From: Watersipora subatra
Lineage: Eukaryota > Bryozoa > Gymnolaemata > Cheilostomatida > Watersiporidae
Assembly: GCF_963576615.1 (NCBI RefSeq)
Contig: NC_088718.1
Coordinates: 27,396,377-27,460,376 of the forward strand
Length of the DNA stretch: 64,000 nucleotides
Direction of reading: 5' to 3'
This document shows positions 11,130 to 23,600 of this stretch, one piece after another. Made by a program: the position numbers and the translations under genes. The notes beneath the pieces are model-generated. The model was not told where the DNA came from, did no database searches, and saw nothing but the letters and a program-made list of their open reading frames with translations. The first letter of the stretch is position 1, and every line of letters begins with the position of its first letter.

Positions 11130-12432
11130 AATCAGAGCAATAAACTAATGCATGTACTACGTGCTAGCAATAAACAAATGCATTTACTATGTGCTGGCAA
11201 TAAACTAATGCATTTATTATGTGAGAGCAATAAACTAATGCATTTACTACGTGCTAGCAATAAACAAATGCATTTACTATGTGCTAGCAATAAAATAATG
11301 CATTAATTATGTGGGAGCAATAAACTAATGCATTTACTATGTGCTAGCATAAAATTAATGCATTTACTACATGTTAGCAATAAATTAATGCATTTACTAT
11401 GTGCTAGCAATAAACTAATGCATTAATTATGTGGGAGCAATGAACTAATGCATTTACTATGCGCTAGCAATTAATTAATTCATTTACTACGTGCTAGCAA
11501 TAAATTAATGCATTTACTATGTGCTAGCAATGAACTAATGCATTTACTATGCGCTAGCAATTAATTAATTCATTTACTACGTGCTAGCAATAAATTAATG
11601 CATTTACTATGTGCTAGCAATAAACTAATGCATTTACTATGTGCAAGCAATAAACTAATGCATTTACTATGTGCTAGCAATAAACTAATGCATTTACTAT
11701 GTGCAAGCAATAAACTAATGCATTTACTATGTGCTAGCAATAAACAAATGCATTTACTATGTGCTAGCAATAAACTAATGCATTAATTATGTGGGAGCAA
11801 TAAACTAATGCATTAATTATGTGGGAGCAATAGACTAATGAATTTACTATGTGCTAGCAATAAACTAATGCATTTACTATGTGCTAGCAATAAACTAATG
11901 CATTTACTATGTGCTAGCAATAAACTAATGCATTAATTATGTGGGAGCAATAAACTAATGCATTTACTATGTGCTAGCAATAAATTAATGCATTTACTAC
12001 GTGCTAGCAATAAATTAATGCATTTACTACGTGCTAGCAATAAATTAATGCATTTACTATGTGCTAGCAATAAACTAATGCATTAATTATGTGGGAGCAA
12101 TAAACTAATGCATTTACTATGTGCTAGCAATAAATTAATGCATTTACTACGTGCTAGCAATAAATTAATGCATTTACTACGTGCTAGCGATAAACTAATG
12201 CAGTTACTATGTGCTAGCAATAGACTAATGCATTTACTATGTGTTAGCAATAAACTAATTAATTTACTATGTGCTAATAATAAACTAATTCATTTACTAT
12301 GTGCTAGAAATAGACTAATTCATTTACTATGTGCTAGCAATAAACTAATGCATTTACTATGTGCTAGCAATAAACTAATGCATTTACCGTGTGCTAGAAA
12401 TAAACTAATGCATTTACTATGTGCTAGCATTC
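11130..12432 (+). repeat. 30-bp satellite array, about 43 copies
   Basis: Unit TGCTAGCAATAAACTAATG + CATTTACTATG. It contains two hexamer palindromes, GCTAGC and ATGCAT. Variants (GTGGGAGCAA, CATTAATTATG) recur in higher-order pairs. The frame has no stops in one phase, giving a false 10-residue peptide repeat. Confidence 0.98.
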
Positions 12433-12436
12433 TTGT

Positions 12437-12510
12437 AATGCACAACAGTTGTTTCTAAGACGACAGAAGAAAATGTTTGAAGGTTTTATGGCCGTTATCA
12501 AGAGAAACAA
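12437..12510 (+). repeat. second copy of the satellite-flanking sequence
   Basis: Matches 10885-10965 in order and orientation, sharing AATGTTTGAAGGTTTTATGG. This indicates a direct duplication whose interval contains the satellite. Confidence 0.8.
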
Positions 12511-12599
12511 TATTGCAAAGGAAACTGCCAGTTCCCTTTACCCTCCACAAGAGTGTCAAATAACAACACTGTGTGTTAAGTGACAATCATACATATATT

Positions 12600-12893
12600 T
12601 AGTAAATAAATGTATAAATATACATGCATGACAATAAAGGAGCATACATGTAGAGAGCCTGTGCACTACGATTCCGCCTTTCAAATGATATCTTCTCCCT
12701 TTTATATTTTTAGCCGTAGCTTGGGCTCAGCCCCTTTGCTTTGTTCTCTTATACGGACATTTCCTCAGTCCCTCGGTCTGCTCTCTCAGTCTCTAGACTT
12801 CTCTCTCAATCGTTCAGTTTGCTCGCAGTGGCTCAAGCTCCTCTTGATGGCTGGGCCTGTCTCGGTCCCTCGTAGGCTCTGCCATTACAATAC
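12600..12893 (-). mobile_element. solo LTR remnant, gypsy-like
   Basis: A GC-richer block with TTTATATTTTTAGCC and a run of CTCTCAGTCTC/CTCGGT words, ending GCCATTACAATA. It parallels the LTR-like block at 31044-31368 in word order. Boundaries are approximate and no target duplication was found. Confidence 0.5.
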
Positions 12894-13639
12894 GCCGTAA
12901 TTTAAAGGCAAAAAATGAGTTTCAGCTCGTTAACTAATGACTTTACCAAAATAAATGTTGAATTGACTTTAACTTTGCATTTCGCTCAATGTCCTCTTAC
13001 GAGTTGATGAGTGTGAGCATCTGGAGAGGGCGTTTGGTGACAATTTTAGATGGTCCTATAAAGTAAACTTCCGTTAATGTAACGTTAACGTAACGTAACA
13101 AATTTATGTAAAGTTTGGGTTTTGTATTACATAATATATATGGCTAATTATTATGTAATATAATGTAAATTGACATTGCAGGTGTGCTCTCTTCTTTACT
13201 TAGCATTACATTCCCCTAATCATTAAACCTAAACATGGTGAACATGATAAGAAAAACAAGAAATTTTGTTGATACAAACTAATAATAAAACATTAATGTT
13301 ATTGTAAAATCATCTTAAATTACAAAGTTAAGTTTAGTTTTTCATTTTTGAAGGTCAAAAGAGTGAGTTTGGAAGACCTTGAAAGGAAATAGCAATTTAC
13401 ATGTATTTTACTGTTCATAGCGTAAAATCCCTATCGGGTAAACATTCTTGAAACGGATTATGTACGTTGTAGGAATACTTACCGCATTCAAAGTGAAAAT
13501 GCACATATAGTCGTATTTGTTCATTACTAAAGAATTTATTTAAAATACAACAATTTCTGCTTTATTGGCCCTGCTCGCATTGAAGGAATCAGAAATATAA
13601 AAGTCGATAAGAAGCTAGTACTCAAGGGCCATTAGCGAT
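12894..13639. repeat. non-coding; dispersed repeat at 13170-13470
   Basis: 13170-13470 shares ordered blocks with 36620-36960: aaatgataag, gatacaaactaataata/ggtacaaaccaataata, caatttacatgtatttta and gtaaaatccct. This is an old dispersed repeat of unknown type. No gene is seen in the remainder. Confidence 0.6.
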
Positions 13640-13992
13640 GAACTTACACAAAACTTTAGTAGGTTTTACCAGAAAGTATCGGTATCTTCCTATCATTTGC
13701 AATTGTTTTTTATGTTTGATGTGATGTGACTGCCTGGATGTTTCAAGCTTAAAATCGATAAAACTCCATCCCGGTCAAAGTTGCTACCATTGTGGTGGTT
13801 GATATTGACTATTGCATTGAAGTTGCGACATTACACTTCTCTATTCTGTCAGTATCATTACAACGACGCTGTAATCATCCTTTCATTTGGTCGGAGCTTT
13901 TTAACTGCGATCAAGTTTTGTTGATTTCAGTCTTGAAATATCCAGGCAGTGATATTACTTCAAACATCAAAAACAATCGCAAATGATTGTAA
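13640..13992 (-). mobile_element. foldback element copy
   Basis: It has the same terminal inverted arms (agaaagtatc...tttgcaattgttttt and aaaacaatcgcaaatgat) and central block (ttgatattgactattg, gaagttgcgacatta) as the full copy at 28489-28917. Relative to that copy it is in reverse orientation. Confidence 0.75.
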
Positions 13993-14827
13993 AATACTCA
14001 CACTTTCAAATCAAATTTACCAAAATTTTGTGTCAGCTCATTTTTAAGAGAAAACTACCAATTGCTGGAGCCATTTGTTGACCTTTAAATTAAATCAGCT
14101 TTGTCGTTCATTTGTGAGATGAAAGTACCTGGATGTGAACACTGGCGCGGCTAAAGACAGAACTAAATTAGTTCTGTTTTAGCCGATCAGTTTTTCAACC
14201 TAAAGCTAGTTTAGGTTAAAAAGTTTACCACTAGTTGAAATTTTACGCCAGGATCAAACTAGAAGAATGGGCGAACTCGTTTTACCTTATATCTGCTCTT
14301 ACGCTACTGCATATATACCTATGACCGCTAGATCTATGATAGTATAGTTATGAAAAATCTCTAGCATTTCATTGGCAAGCTGAACCCATTGGAAGCAATG
14401 AGAGAATATCGGGGCAATCATTGCAAAGAATCATTGCAAAGACCAACCAGTTTGTACCATGAATATAATTATTCTAACAAAAGGTTGTGGCCATTAGGTT
14501 GTATCGCAGGAAGCAGTAGGTTCAATTCACTTTGATGGCTGCAGCAGATAATAATGAGACAGTCAAATATCGAGCTCAAAAATGAGATTTATACCAGTCT
14601 CTCACATTCCAGGAAATCGCATCACTATTTGACACCATGCGATTGCCGTGAATATGTCTTACGATCAGCTTTGCTTGTGTAAACTTGAATAGTGCTGCCA
14701 TGAATGGCAGCAAGCATTCCTGCCATGAACTGTTCATCTTGACAAATTAAGTAACTGTTTTTCTGTTTACGAACCTTGTTAGCAAATGGCTCTTGATGTT
14801 TCAACTTTGTACTATAATCAGTCTACC
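13993..14827. other. no gene seen
   Basis: Non-coding sequence with a local imperfect inverted repeat near 14155-14230 (gaactaaattagttctgttttagcc). No exons or RNA genes recognised. Confidence 0.45.
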
Positions 14828-15300
14828 ACATTGTAAATACATTAGTCTATTGCTAGCCCATTGTGAATACATTAGTCTATTGCTAGCCCATTGTAAATAC
14901 ATTAGTCTATTGCTAGCCTATTGTGAATACATTAGTCCATTGCTAGCACATAGTAAATGAATTAATTTATTGCTAGCACATAGTAAATACTTAGTCTACT
15001 GCTAGCACATAGTAAATGCATTAATTTATTGCTAGCACATAGTAAATGCATTAGTCTATTGCTAGCACATAGTAAATGCATTAGTTGGTTGCTCCCATAT
15101 AGTAAATGCATTAGTTTATTGCTTGCACATAGTGAATGCATTAATTTATTGTTAGCACGTAGTAAATGCATTAATTTATTGCTAGCACGTAGTAAATGCA
15201 TTAATTTATTGCTAGCACATAGTGAATGCATTAGTTTATTGCTAGCACGTAGTAAATGCATTAGTTTATTGCTAGCACATAGTGAATGCATTGAATAGTA
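14828..15300 (-). repeat. 30-bp satellite, second array, opposite orientation
   Basis: About 15 copies of the reverse complement of the 11130-12432 unit (TTTATTGCTAGCACATAGTAAATGCATTAG). The left copies are more diverged (GCTAGCCCATTG) and the right copies match the first array closely. Confidence 0.97.
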
Positions 15301-15302
15301 AA

Positions 15303-15450
15303 TGATGGATCCTTGTTCAGCCAAAAGGAAGCGGCTTGTCAGCACCGGACTGAGAAGAGAAGAGACCGACTCGGCCAAGAGACGGATTGGCTGAGCACCA
15401 GCCAGCCCCAGAAGCAAAAGATGGCGCTTATTCATATCAAAGGATGCCAC
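15303..15450 (+). mobile_element. LTR-retrotransposon fragment
   Basis: GC-rich block containing CCTTGTTCAGCCAAAAGGAAG, related to the ccaaaaggaaccgg...ctttgttcagc block at 22700-22740. It is a short decayed internal piece and abuts the end of the satellite. Confidence 0.45.
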
Positions 15451-15991
15451 CAAGATCAAGCAGGCAGAGCACAGGGAAGTCTGAATGAGAACAGTTGTGT
15501 ATATGCACATACTCTGAACTGTTATCAATATATTATTACCAATGTATAACTTTAAACTTGAACAAGGCGGTTGGTTCTAGGTGGAGCATAGAGGGGTCTC
15601 TGCAGATCTTTTACAATACATACATACAGAATACATGCACATACAGTACATACAATATGTACATACAGAATACATGCATTAGAAGTTCTAGCAAATGTAA
15701 GTTTTAGTGAATCTTTTGTTAAAAAGACGCCCGTACTATAAGCACATAGCAGAGGAGATTGCTGACAACCCAATTGAAGCAGCTCTCTGATTGGGCAGAC
15801 GTTTTTGTTGCTGCGACAATGACAAGCTGTGTTTTATAAATACCATTGGCGTCTGTCAAAGGTATAGCAGACAGACTAAAAAAAATTTAGAATATCTTAT
15901 GAAAGATATGCTGTCATTGAAGGTCTGGCAAATGGGAAAGCTTGCTGCTCTCGTGGCTCATCGGTTTGTATAAAATTCTTTATTTTGGGAT
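15451..15991. other. no gene seen
   Basis: Contains short TACATACAGAATACATGCA repeats at 15615-15680 and otherwise nothing recognisable. Confidence 0.45.
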
Positions 15992-16062
15992 GTTAGACAG
16001 CTGAGAGCAGCTGAAAATAGCTGAAAATAGCTGTCTCAGTTAAACAGCTATTTTCAGCTGTC
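15992..16062. repeat. inverted repeat (CAGCTGAAAATAGCTG hairpin)
   Basis: CAGCTGAAAATAGCTG at 16008-16023 pairs with CAGCTATTTTCAGCTG at 16045-16060 across a 21-nt spacer. A further GTTAGACAGCT/AGCTGTCTAAC pairing extends the symmetry. Confidence 0.85.
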
Positions 16063-16115
16063 TAACTGAGGCAGCTAAAAAGTCAACTTAATGCAGTAAA
16101 AGTGAGATATATACA

Positions 16116-16150
16116 GGGAGTAGGCTAGCTGTTACAGCTAGCCTACTCCC
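16116..16150. repeat. perfect 15-bp hairpin
   Basis: GGGAGTAGGCTAGCT (16116-16130) and its exact reverse complement (16136-16150) are separated by the 5-nt loop GTTAC. It ends two bases before the TG/CG tract. Confidence 0.97.
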
Positions 16151-16152
16151 TA

Positions 16153-16400
16153 TGTGTGCGTGTGTGTGTGCGTGTGCGTGAGTGTGCGCGTGTGTGCGCG
16201 TGTGTGCGCGTGTGTGTGCGTGTGCGTGTGTGTGCGTGTGTGTGTGTGCGTGCGTGTGTGTGTGCGTGTGTGCGCGTGTGTGTGCGTGTGTGTGTGCGCG
16301 AGTGTGTGCGCGTGTGTGTGTGCGCGCGTGAGTGTGTGCGTGTGTGCATGTGTGCGCGTGCATGTGCGTGCATGTGCGCGTGTGCATGTGTGTGTGTTGA
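16153..16400. repeat. (TG/CG)n tract, about 248 bp, Z-DNA-prone
   Basis: Almost pure alternating pyrimidine-purine: TGTGTGCGTG with scattered GTGAG and GCATG interruptions. Both strands are open in several frames, which is a low-complexity artefact. Confidence 0.97.
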
Positions 16401-17475
16401 TTTAAGTTTAATTACACTGTGGTTCCTTCTTAGATAGATTTTTTATAAATATTGATCATGTCATATGCGTGTGTCTGAGTCTGAGTACATGCGATCATAG
16501 AACAGAAAAAACAGACTCATATCATCGCCCGGTACATCCCTGATTATTAACTGCATGAGAAAGTTACTAACCAAGTGGTAAATAAAGTGAAATATAGCAC
16601 AAGTAATGCATAAGGTCATTCCACCTGCATCTGACATTCTCAATTAGTTCTTGAGTTGAAGCTGCTGTAAGTTTTTCTAGCGAGGCGTAAATGATTAGCT
16701 GGCAGAGATAAAGACACTCGGGTCACTGACATATACAGATGAGCGCACACGGGCTCTCGGCTAGCGGGTGTTTGTATTTCTAGGCTATTCTCACTCACAG
16801 CACTCGTAGTTTTTCTGTTGACAACTTCACACATTCTTGGCGCTCTGTAAAGACTTGGTCGAAAATAAAAACGGCACTCGGTATGTGAGACACTTTCTTT
16901 CTGTTCTACACGTGCAATCGTTACATTAGATTATAAACTAAGTATTGACATTAGATTTTGAGCTAGATGTAGATGCGTAGAGTACCTAAATTAGAAATTG
17001 TAGACTTACTTTCCTGTTTTTAGCAAAAGTACACATCAGTAATATTTTTCAGTGTTTTAGGAGCTTGTAGATTTATGAAGCATTTGAAAAGTTGGGTTAC
17101 GATTGACTCTTTTTAGAAAATTTGGTATTATGTTTCCACAAACACTTTGAATTTTGTGTCAAAACACAGGAAGCGTGTTCAGATAGACATGACAATTCCC
17201 AGTGTACAAGTATGTAAACTCTATTAAAATGAATGACACACCCTTAACTGCTACAATCCAGGCAGCTAAAAGAGGCAAAACTTGGATGTCTGTCTGTGAG
17301 GATACTATGATTGGTTGTACCAACCAATCATAGTGCTTGTCACAATCAAACATATTCATTATTCTTGAATCTGTAATACTTGATGGAACTACACCAACCA
17401 TCAGAGCTAACTAGAGCTGGAATATTCCAGCTGTGTATTCCTATCTCTAATATAACTTTGTTACAAGAGTCCAAG
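16401..17475. other. region upstream of the nuclear receptor coding sequence
   Basis: No coding feature. A possible non-coding first exon could end at 16878, where CACTCG|GTATGTGAG is a plausible donor that could splice to the ACTGTAG acceptor immediately before the receptor ATG. A local inverted repeat (gattggttgtaccaaccaatc) lies at 17310-17330. Confidence 0.3.
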
Positions 17476-17493
17476 ATGAGTAAATACCCTTGA
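17476..17493 (+). CDS. possible 5-codon uORF before the receptor start
   Basis: ATG AGT AAA TAC CCT TGA lies 10 nt upstream of the receptor ATG. It matters only if this part is transcribed 5' UTR; if the ACTGTAG at 17497-17503 is a splice acceptor, the uORF is intronic. Confidence 0.25.
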   Translation: MSKYP

Positions 17494-17503
17494 AATACTG
17501 TAG

Positions 17504-17615
17504 ATGGATCGTGACCTGGGTAAATTCCTAGAAGATGGTTCAGATAAGTGTATGGTGTGCGGAGACCACGCCTCAGGCTATCACTACGGAGTTCTCAGTT
17601 GCGAGGGCTGCAAAG
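17504..17615 (+). CDS. NR1H-like receptor exon 1 (first zinc finger)
   Basis: Starts [15 protein letters not shown], then C-x2-C-x13-C-x2-C including [13 protein letters not shown]. The donor AAAG|GTAATT leaves phase 1. This first-finger boundary is a common intron position in nuclear receptor genes. The ATG is chosen because it is the first in-frame Met upstream of the finger. Confidence 0.9.
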
Positions 17616-20600
17616 GTAATTATATTGGTCTGTTTTTCTTAACTGTTAGGATTTTTATGGACATATTTATACCAGCAGACAGAAATTCATTTATAGCAAA
17701 TCAAAACTGGGTTAGAAAGAGCAGCACCTGAAAAAGCAGAACTAAGCTCAAAGGCCAGGAAGCAGCATCACTAGCAAAGAGATGAGGAGTAAAACACTCC
17801 AGTAAGGAACTGTGTCTACATCAAGGCAAAGTAACGCAATTTTAAACATAGATACGTAATACACGTAAAGCCTTTACAAGTTGTACATATGACACCAAAT
17901 GACGCAATGTGAGTTTTGTTGTAGTCTGGTCAGAAGAGATTCTGACTTGTGATTGTAAAACACAATTGTAGGTAGATACGCAAATCGGTAGTGATATATA
18001 CGCTAACGTAGATGCGTAGGATTGCAGTAGTGCACTGAACACACATCGTCAGCCACTGGAATAAGTCAACTAGGGGTAGCTCTCAGGTTGTAACAGTAGG
18101 CCTACATGTATAGCCGTTAATTATTCATATCAGCCTGTTCACCAGCAAACCTTTGAGGAGTCCTTCCTCTTCACCTTAATATCAGGCTAGGCTAGCATAC
18201 CGAACTGCTCTGTAGTACACAGCCAGTCGAGCGCAGAGGTCATTCACCTCTACAAAAGCTTTTGTAAATAACACACATTTCTTTGTGGGGTAGCGTTGTT
18301 ATGAGTCACTGAGCTCACACAATAATTGGCTAGTCTTGAAACAAGTAGTAAGTTTTCCTTGGCATTCTTTAGCTCTGCACTTAATATATTTACCATGGCA
18401 GCCCAGTGCAGTCTGAGAGATCAAGGGTGTGTCAACAGTTAACAGAGAATAAGTATATACACAATAATTGTCACAGCAAGAAAGATGATTGATTGATGCA
18501 GGTGTAGTGGGTGTAGTGCGCAAGCGGCAAAGCTGAACGTTGAGGGTGTGAAACTTGTATAATGCAGTCTTTTTTTGCCCCTTCAACCGTGGCAATGGAC
18601 AAGTACGGCTCTTGCTACGGTAAGGAGTGAGAGTTCATTCAGTGGCATGCCATTATAAACTGCAAGAATTAGCCTGAAAGTCTGTCAAGATCGAAGGCTG
18701 GGTACCCAGTCAGCCTTTTTGATAATAAAGCGGGGTGGGCACATGGCCAGCCTACTGGATAAAAAAGTGGGTGGATACACAGCCAGCTTTTACATTTTAC
18801 AAATAGTCAGATTTCTATCTAAATCACAGCTTATTATATATGAAGTGAATAAAAGAAACCAATTTATTAGTTCGCATGTTGCTTATCTGTGATAGTCAGT
18901 GGTTATTTACTCTGGCAGCCAGATTTCGAAGAGGCCAGATAAAATTGTACTTTTCTGTTAGAAATCAAAGAATGAGTCTTCAAGTTCAAACAATGCAAAC
19001 TATTTGAAGGGGGGTTCACAGAAGTTCCACCAACGCGATAACCAATATATGTTCATATTTGATGAGAAATTTAGAAACCTGCCTGTCTTACTCTAGATTG
19101 AAAAGCAGTTTCACCACCAGCTATCACTGTTCGTAGATGCATGCCTCCTTTAAACTCCTTGGCATCCTTTGGTGATTGGTTCTTTAAACATTTAAGGAAT
19201 CAATGACAAAGAAGCAGCAGCACCGACAGCGGATGACAAATCAAAAAAAAGTAACACAATTTTATGAAGCTTATAATTTCATTTTCGAAGGTAAACACGG
19301 AATACCAGCAAAACGTTTACAAATTATTCATATAACATTAAGTGACGCAATTTGAGTTTTGTCGTAGTCTAGTCGAAAGGATTCTGTCTTGTGATTGTAA
19401 CAAACAGTTGTAGGCAGATATGCAAGGCAGTAGCATACGCTTAGAACCGGTTTTATAGAGTTGCCTTACCTTAAATGTGCATTTAAGTGGAAAAAACTTA
19501 CTTAGCCCAGAAAGAGCAATCATTTAGCTACACAGTGATATCAAATATGATTGGTTCACAACAAGTCATGTGACCTGGGAGCCATTTATATGCAGTTCTC
19601 TCTCGATTTAAAATAACTTGTTAAGCACACCAGAAATATCAAACTGAAAACATCAAATGCCAGTATATTTTACATAATAAAATCTAGTTTAATAAATTAA
19701 AATGCATTTTTTGTGTTTATTTTATAAAGATGAAGTGAAACGTTAAATATCCATTTAATTTTTACAGTCTGAGTACGATTAAGTTGTATACACCATAAAA
19801 CCTCTAATTGAACACCATGACGCTCTATTTGGCAAACTTTCCCTATAGTGGTGGTTAAATAGAGGTGGGATTCAAGTAGAAGCCGGCATTGTATTTTTAA
19901 AAGGTTTGTCAGAATTTTGGGAAGAGTAATTTAACCATTTCATGGGCCAAGCGAGTGTCGCCTATATTTTGCACTCTCCTTCAGGCAAGCAATATTAACC
20001 CTTTTGGATGCAATAAATCTGCTAACTCAAAGATCTCTATATAAAAATGCATTGGAAATCCAAAAAAAATCTCTACCAGCTGATATATATTGCTTGCAAT
20101 TGACGTGCAATGATATTACAGTGTGTGCCCCCAGCTGTGCAATTTGTTGGAGCTCTCAATTTTTTATTTCATTTTAAATTTGGATGCATATTTCTATTTT
20201 ATGACTATATTTAACAATATTGCATAAAATCACAATATATTCATCAATATTTTTGCTACAGCTAGCAGGAAAAACTGACTTTTTATGTGCAATAAAAGAT
20301 GAGTTACGAGCCTCGATCCATTGAAATCGAGTTAGAATAGCTGTAAGGATGCTATCAAATAGTATGCTATGAATCTGTAAGTTTATAAATTATATAATAA
20401 TAATCTATCAAATGCTACAAATATATATTCAAGAACACGTTACCAAAACAAACCATAATTAGAGTATGCGCAGAAAAAATAAACATTCTTGAAACAAAAT
20501 ATATTGGTATCGTTTACTCAGCCAGATGCATTCCGATTGTTGCTTTCAATAGAACAAACATTTTCTGGCTGTCTAATACCTTTCATAAAGTCAGCTGACA

Positions 20601-23600
20601 TCAAATCTTTTCTTGAACTTCTGAACTAATTGCTATTAGCATTCAAACAATTTTTTAGCAGAGCAAACTTTTTATGCATTGCATTTTGTACAAACGCGAC
20701 GCGTAAAAGTTCAGCTCAGTAAACACAACCTTTGGTCTAAAACTAGTAGTTTATATATACCATCGTAAATGTGTACCGTTTTTCAGATACATCGCAATAT
20801 GAAGACCATGTTAAACAAAGAGCTATTATTAGCCCCACAATTAATAATTATTTTTCATAGTGCTTTTAAATTTTTAATGAAAAACTGAAAAGCATGGAAG
20901 ATTGAAAACAGACTTCGATACGATCAGAAACAACAAAAGAGCTAAATGTTATTGACATGACCGAATCATTATTATACGATTTTGTAGACACTTTTCTGCT
21001 GATCACTCACTTGCTATTACGAGCTCGTAATAGTCAAAGAGTGTAAAAGTGACGGTCAAGTAGAGGTGGCAGTCAAATAAAAGTGGCATTCAATTAAATG
21101 TTTTACTGTATATATACATAGATTTAATAAAATAAAGGTAAACAATATATATACATAAAAAAGTAAAAAAGTAAAACATATAATCTAGCAACACTGAGGC
21201 TAGAAAATCACATAACTAAAAGAGTTCATTGACCTGCAGACAAGACAAATTTGAACCAAGCTTCCACAAAAGTAGTTGATATTTTACAAATGAATACGCA
21301 ATCTTCATTATCAATTTTATATCATCTTGCTTTTGTTTAACAGGTGGTGCAAAGTCTTAAACTCCTGAATAGTTTAGAGAGATCTGTTCATCTTTCATTT
21401 TATTTAGAGTGAATAATCTAGCAACAAGCTAACTGCATTTCTATCATACGTATCTATTCATCGTAGAATATAGACAAGGTAGACTTCATTACACGTAGAA
21501 TATACGTAGACAAAGTAGACTCTTTTACACATATAATACAGACAATATAGACTTTATTACACCTAGAATATAGACAAGGTAGACTCTATTACACGTAGAA
21601 TATAGACAAGGTAGACTTTATTACACATAGAATATAAACAAGGTAGACTCTATTACACATAGAATATACACAAGATAGACTCTATTACACATAGAATATA
21701 GACAAGGTAGACTCTATTACACATAGAATATAAACAAGGTAAACTCTATAGCACGTAGAATATATACAAGCTAGACTTGGCAGTCATATCAAGTCAAAAC
21801 ATATTTTATGACTTTCACAGTTGTAACCAACTAAGATCTGCATTGGTTGCTTGGCTGCACAGCCAGTAACCGAGCCTGTTTTGACTCTTAGTGCTAAACT
21901 ATTAGAAAAAGGCATTTTGGGCAAGAGAATAATTTTATTGCTTGTATGATATCCGCAGCCATTTCTCTTGTTATATAAGGCAATTTCGTTTTTATAGGAT
22001 TTTTTCGACGGAATATTCAAAAGTCTTTCTCAAGAAAGTGCCGCCTCAAAAGTGACTGCACTATCGACCCATTCTCTCGAAGGAAATGCCCGGCTTGCAG
22101 GTTAAAGAAATGCCTTGATGCAGGAATGCAGGAAAGCTGTAAGTTATTGACTAGAGGAATCTAACATTGATAGACACATAGGTAAATACATAAATAAATA
22201 GACCCATAGATATGGACTTTACTATTGTTGGTCAAAGCTGTTAAAATAAAATTAGACTTCGAGGCAAAATTCTCTGATTAGACTGCCTCTATGGACAAAT
22301 CTTTTTCGCACAGAGATGCTCATGGCGAGTGACACCTGCTTGCCCTTCTGCTCGTGACCGACCAGCCGAGGCCTGCTCAGATTTCTCCTTTCAAAAAGAT
22401 GCTGAGCAACCAGTTGAGAGAGAAGCCGCCCCAAATTCGCAAGCATCTCGACTAAATGGAAAAAGTTAAGGAAGCCGAGTTGGCCAAGCCAGCCCGGATC
22501 TCTTGTTCAACAGAGACTGAGCCCGCTAGGTCACTGGCCTCTGCCCAAACGCTAACTTGTAGATTACGCGTTCAGTTAAAGAAGCTGACTGCCAAGTCAA
22601 AAAAAAGATCATTCCTACAGAGTGTTATATTTGGGGCGACAGGTGGGAGCAGGTGACTGAGGTGTTACAGGAGCCTGACACTTGCGGCCTGAGTGGGGTT
22701 ACCACCAGTGCCAAAAGGAACCGGCAGATCTTTGTTCAGCACTTGGTCATTTAAATGTGCTTCTGCTAATGGCAGCATGTTTTTCGCGATTAAATTCCGT
22801 CACATCGGAGGACACACTGAGGCGCCGGGTGTGAAAGCATAATATATTTGGTAGCCAAAGCCAAATGATGTCCCTTCTGCGAGCAAAAAGATGGCTGACC
22901 TTCTTTTCTTGTGAAGTTGGGCTTCCCACTCTGATTTTAGCTGACTGCCACCTAGAGAACCAGCAGCTAAGTTAACCACTATGGACAAGCACGTGCTCAA
23001 AGAAGGCTGTCCAAAGAGTAGCGTAGACTCGCTAGATCCCAAGCCGAATCAGAGATTGCAGGTTGCTTCTATGCGATCAAGCCAACCTGGATCGCTCCCA
23101 AATGTTCTCCTGTCAGACTAAGTGATTGAGTAGAAAAGCCTTTGAAACAGGTCAAGTCCTGCGGCAAGAGATTCACTCATTCCCTAAGAGTGCTGACAGC
23201 TAATGAGGTCCTTTACTACTGGTAGAAGGAAAGAGCCTGCCAGTTGCTGATAAACAGCCACCAATGGCAGGTGCTGGCCCTCTATACTGCCAGCCTGATA
23301 CAGACCTGGAAAGTGAGAGGAGACTATCTAGCCTTTGCCGAGTCCAACGGGCAGCGACTAGAGTTTTGAACACGATGACACCGGCTCTGGTCTCAATTAC
23401 TCTCGCATCCAGTGCTGAGTGGACAGGCCCCCAGGACCTCCGCTGGAGAGGAGAGTGTAGTGGCAGAATGACGAGAATAGGGCCAACTGTTTAACCAATC
23501 TCAGGACCCACAACAAGACTGGGCCGAGTTTTATCACAGCAGGAGACTTAGTCGTAGGTGAGCTAGCTCGCCCTATCAAGCTGGCTAAACAAAGGACTGG

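Noticed and set aside
11130..12432. Long open frames encoding a 10-residue repeat, and a regular repeat resembling a CRISPR array
   Set aside because: The 30-bp unit is a multiple of three with no stop in one frame, so openness is automatic. There are no variable spacers between units, and this is eukaryotic DNA.
16088..16437. Several open frames in the TG/CG tract
   Set aside because: Low-complexity His/Thr/Arg or Val/Cys translations of a dinucleotide repeat.
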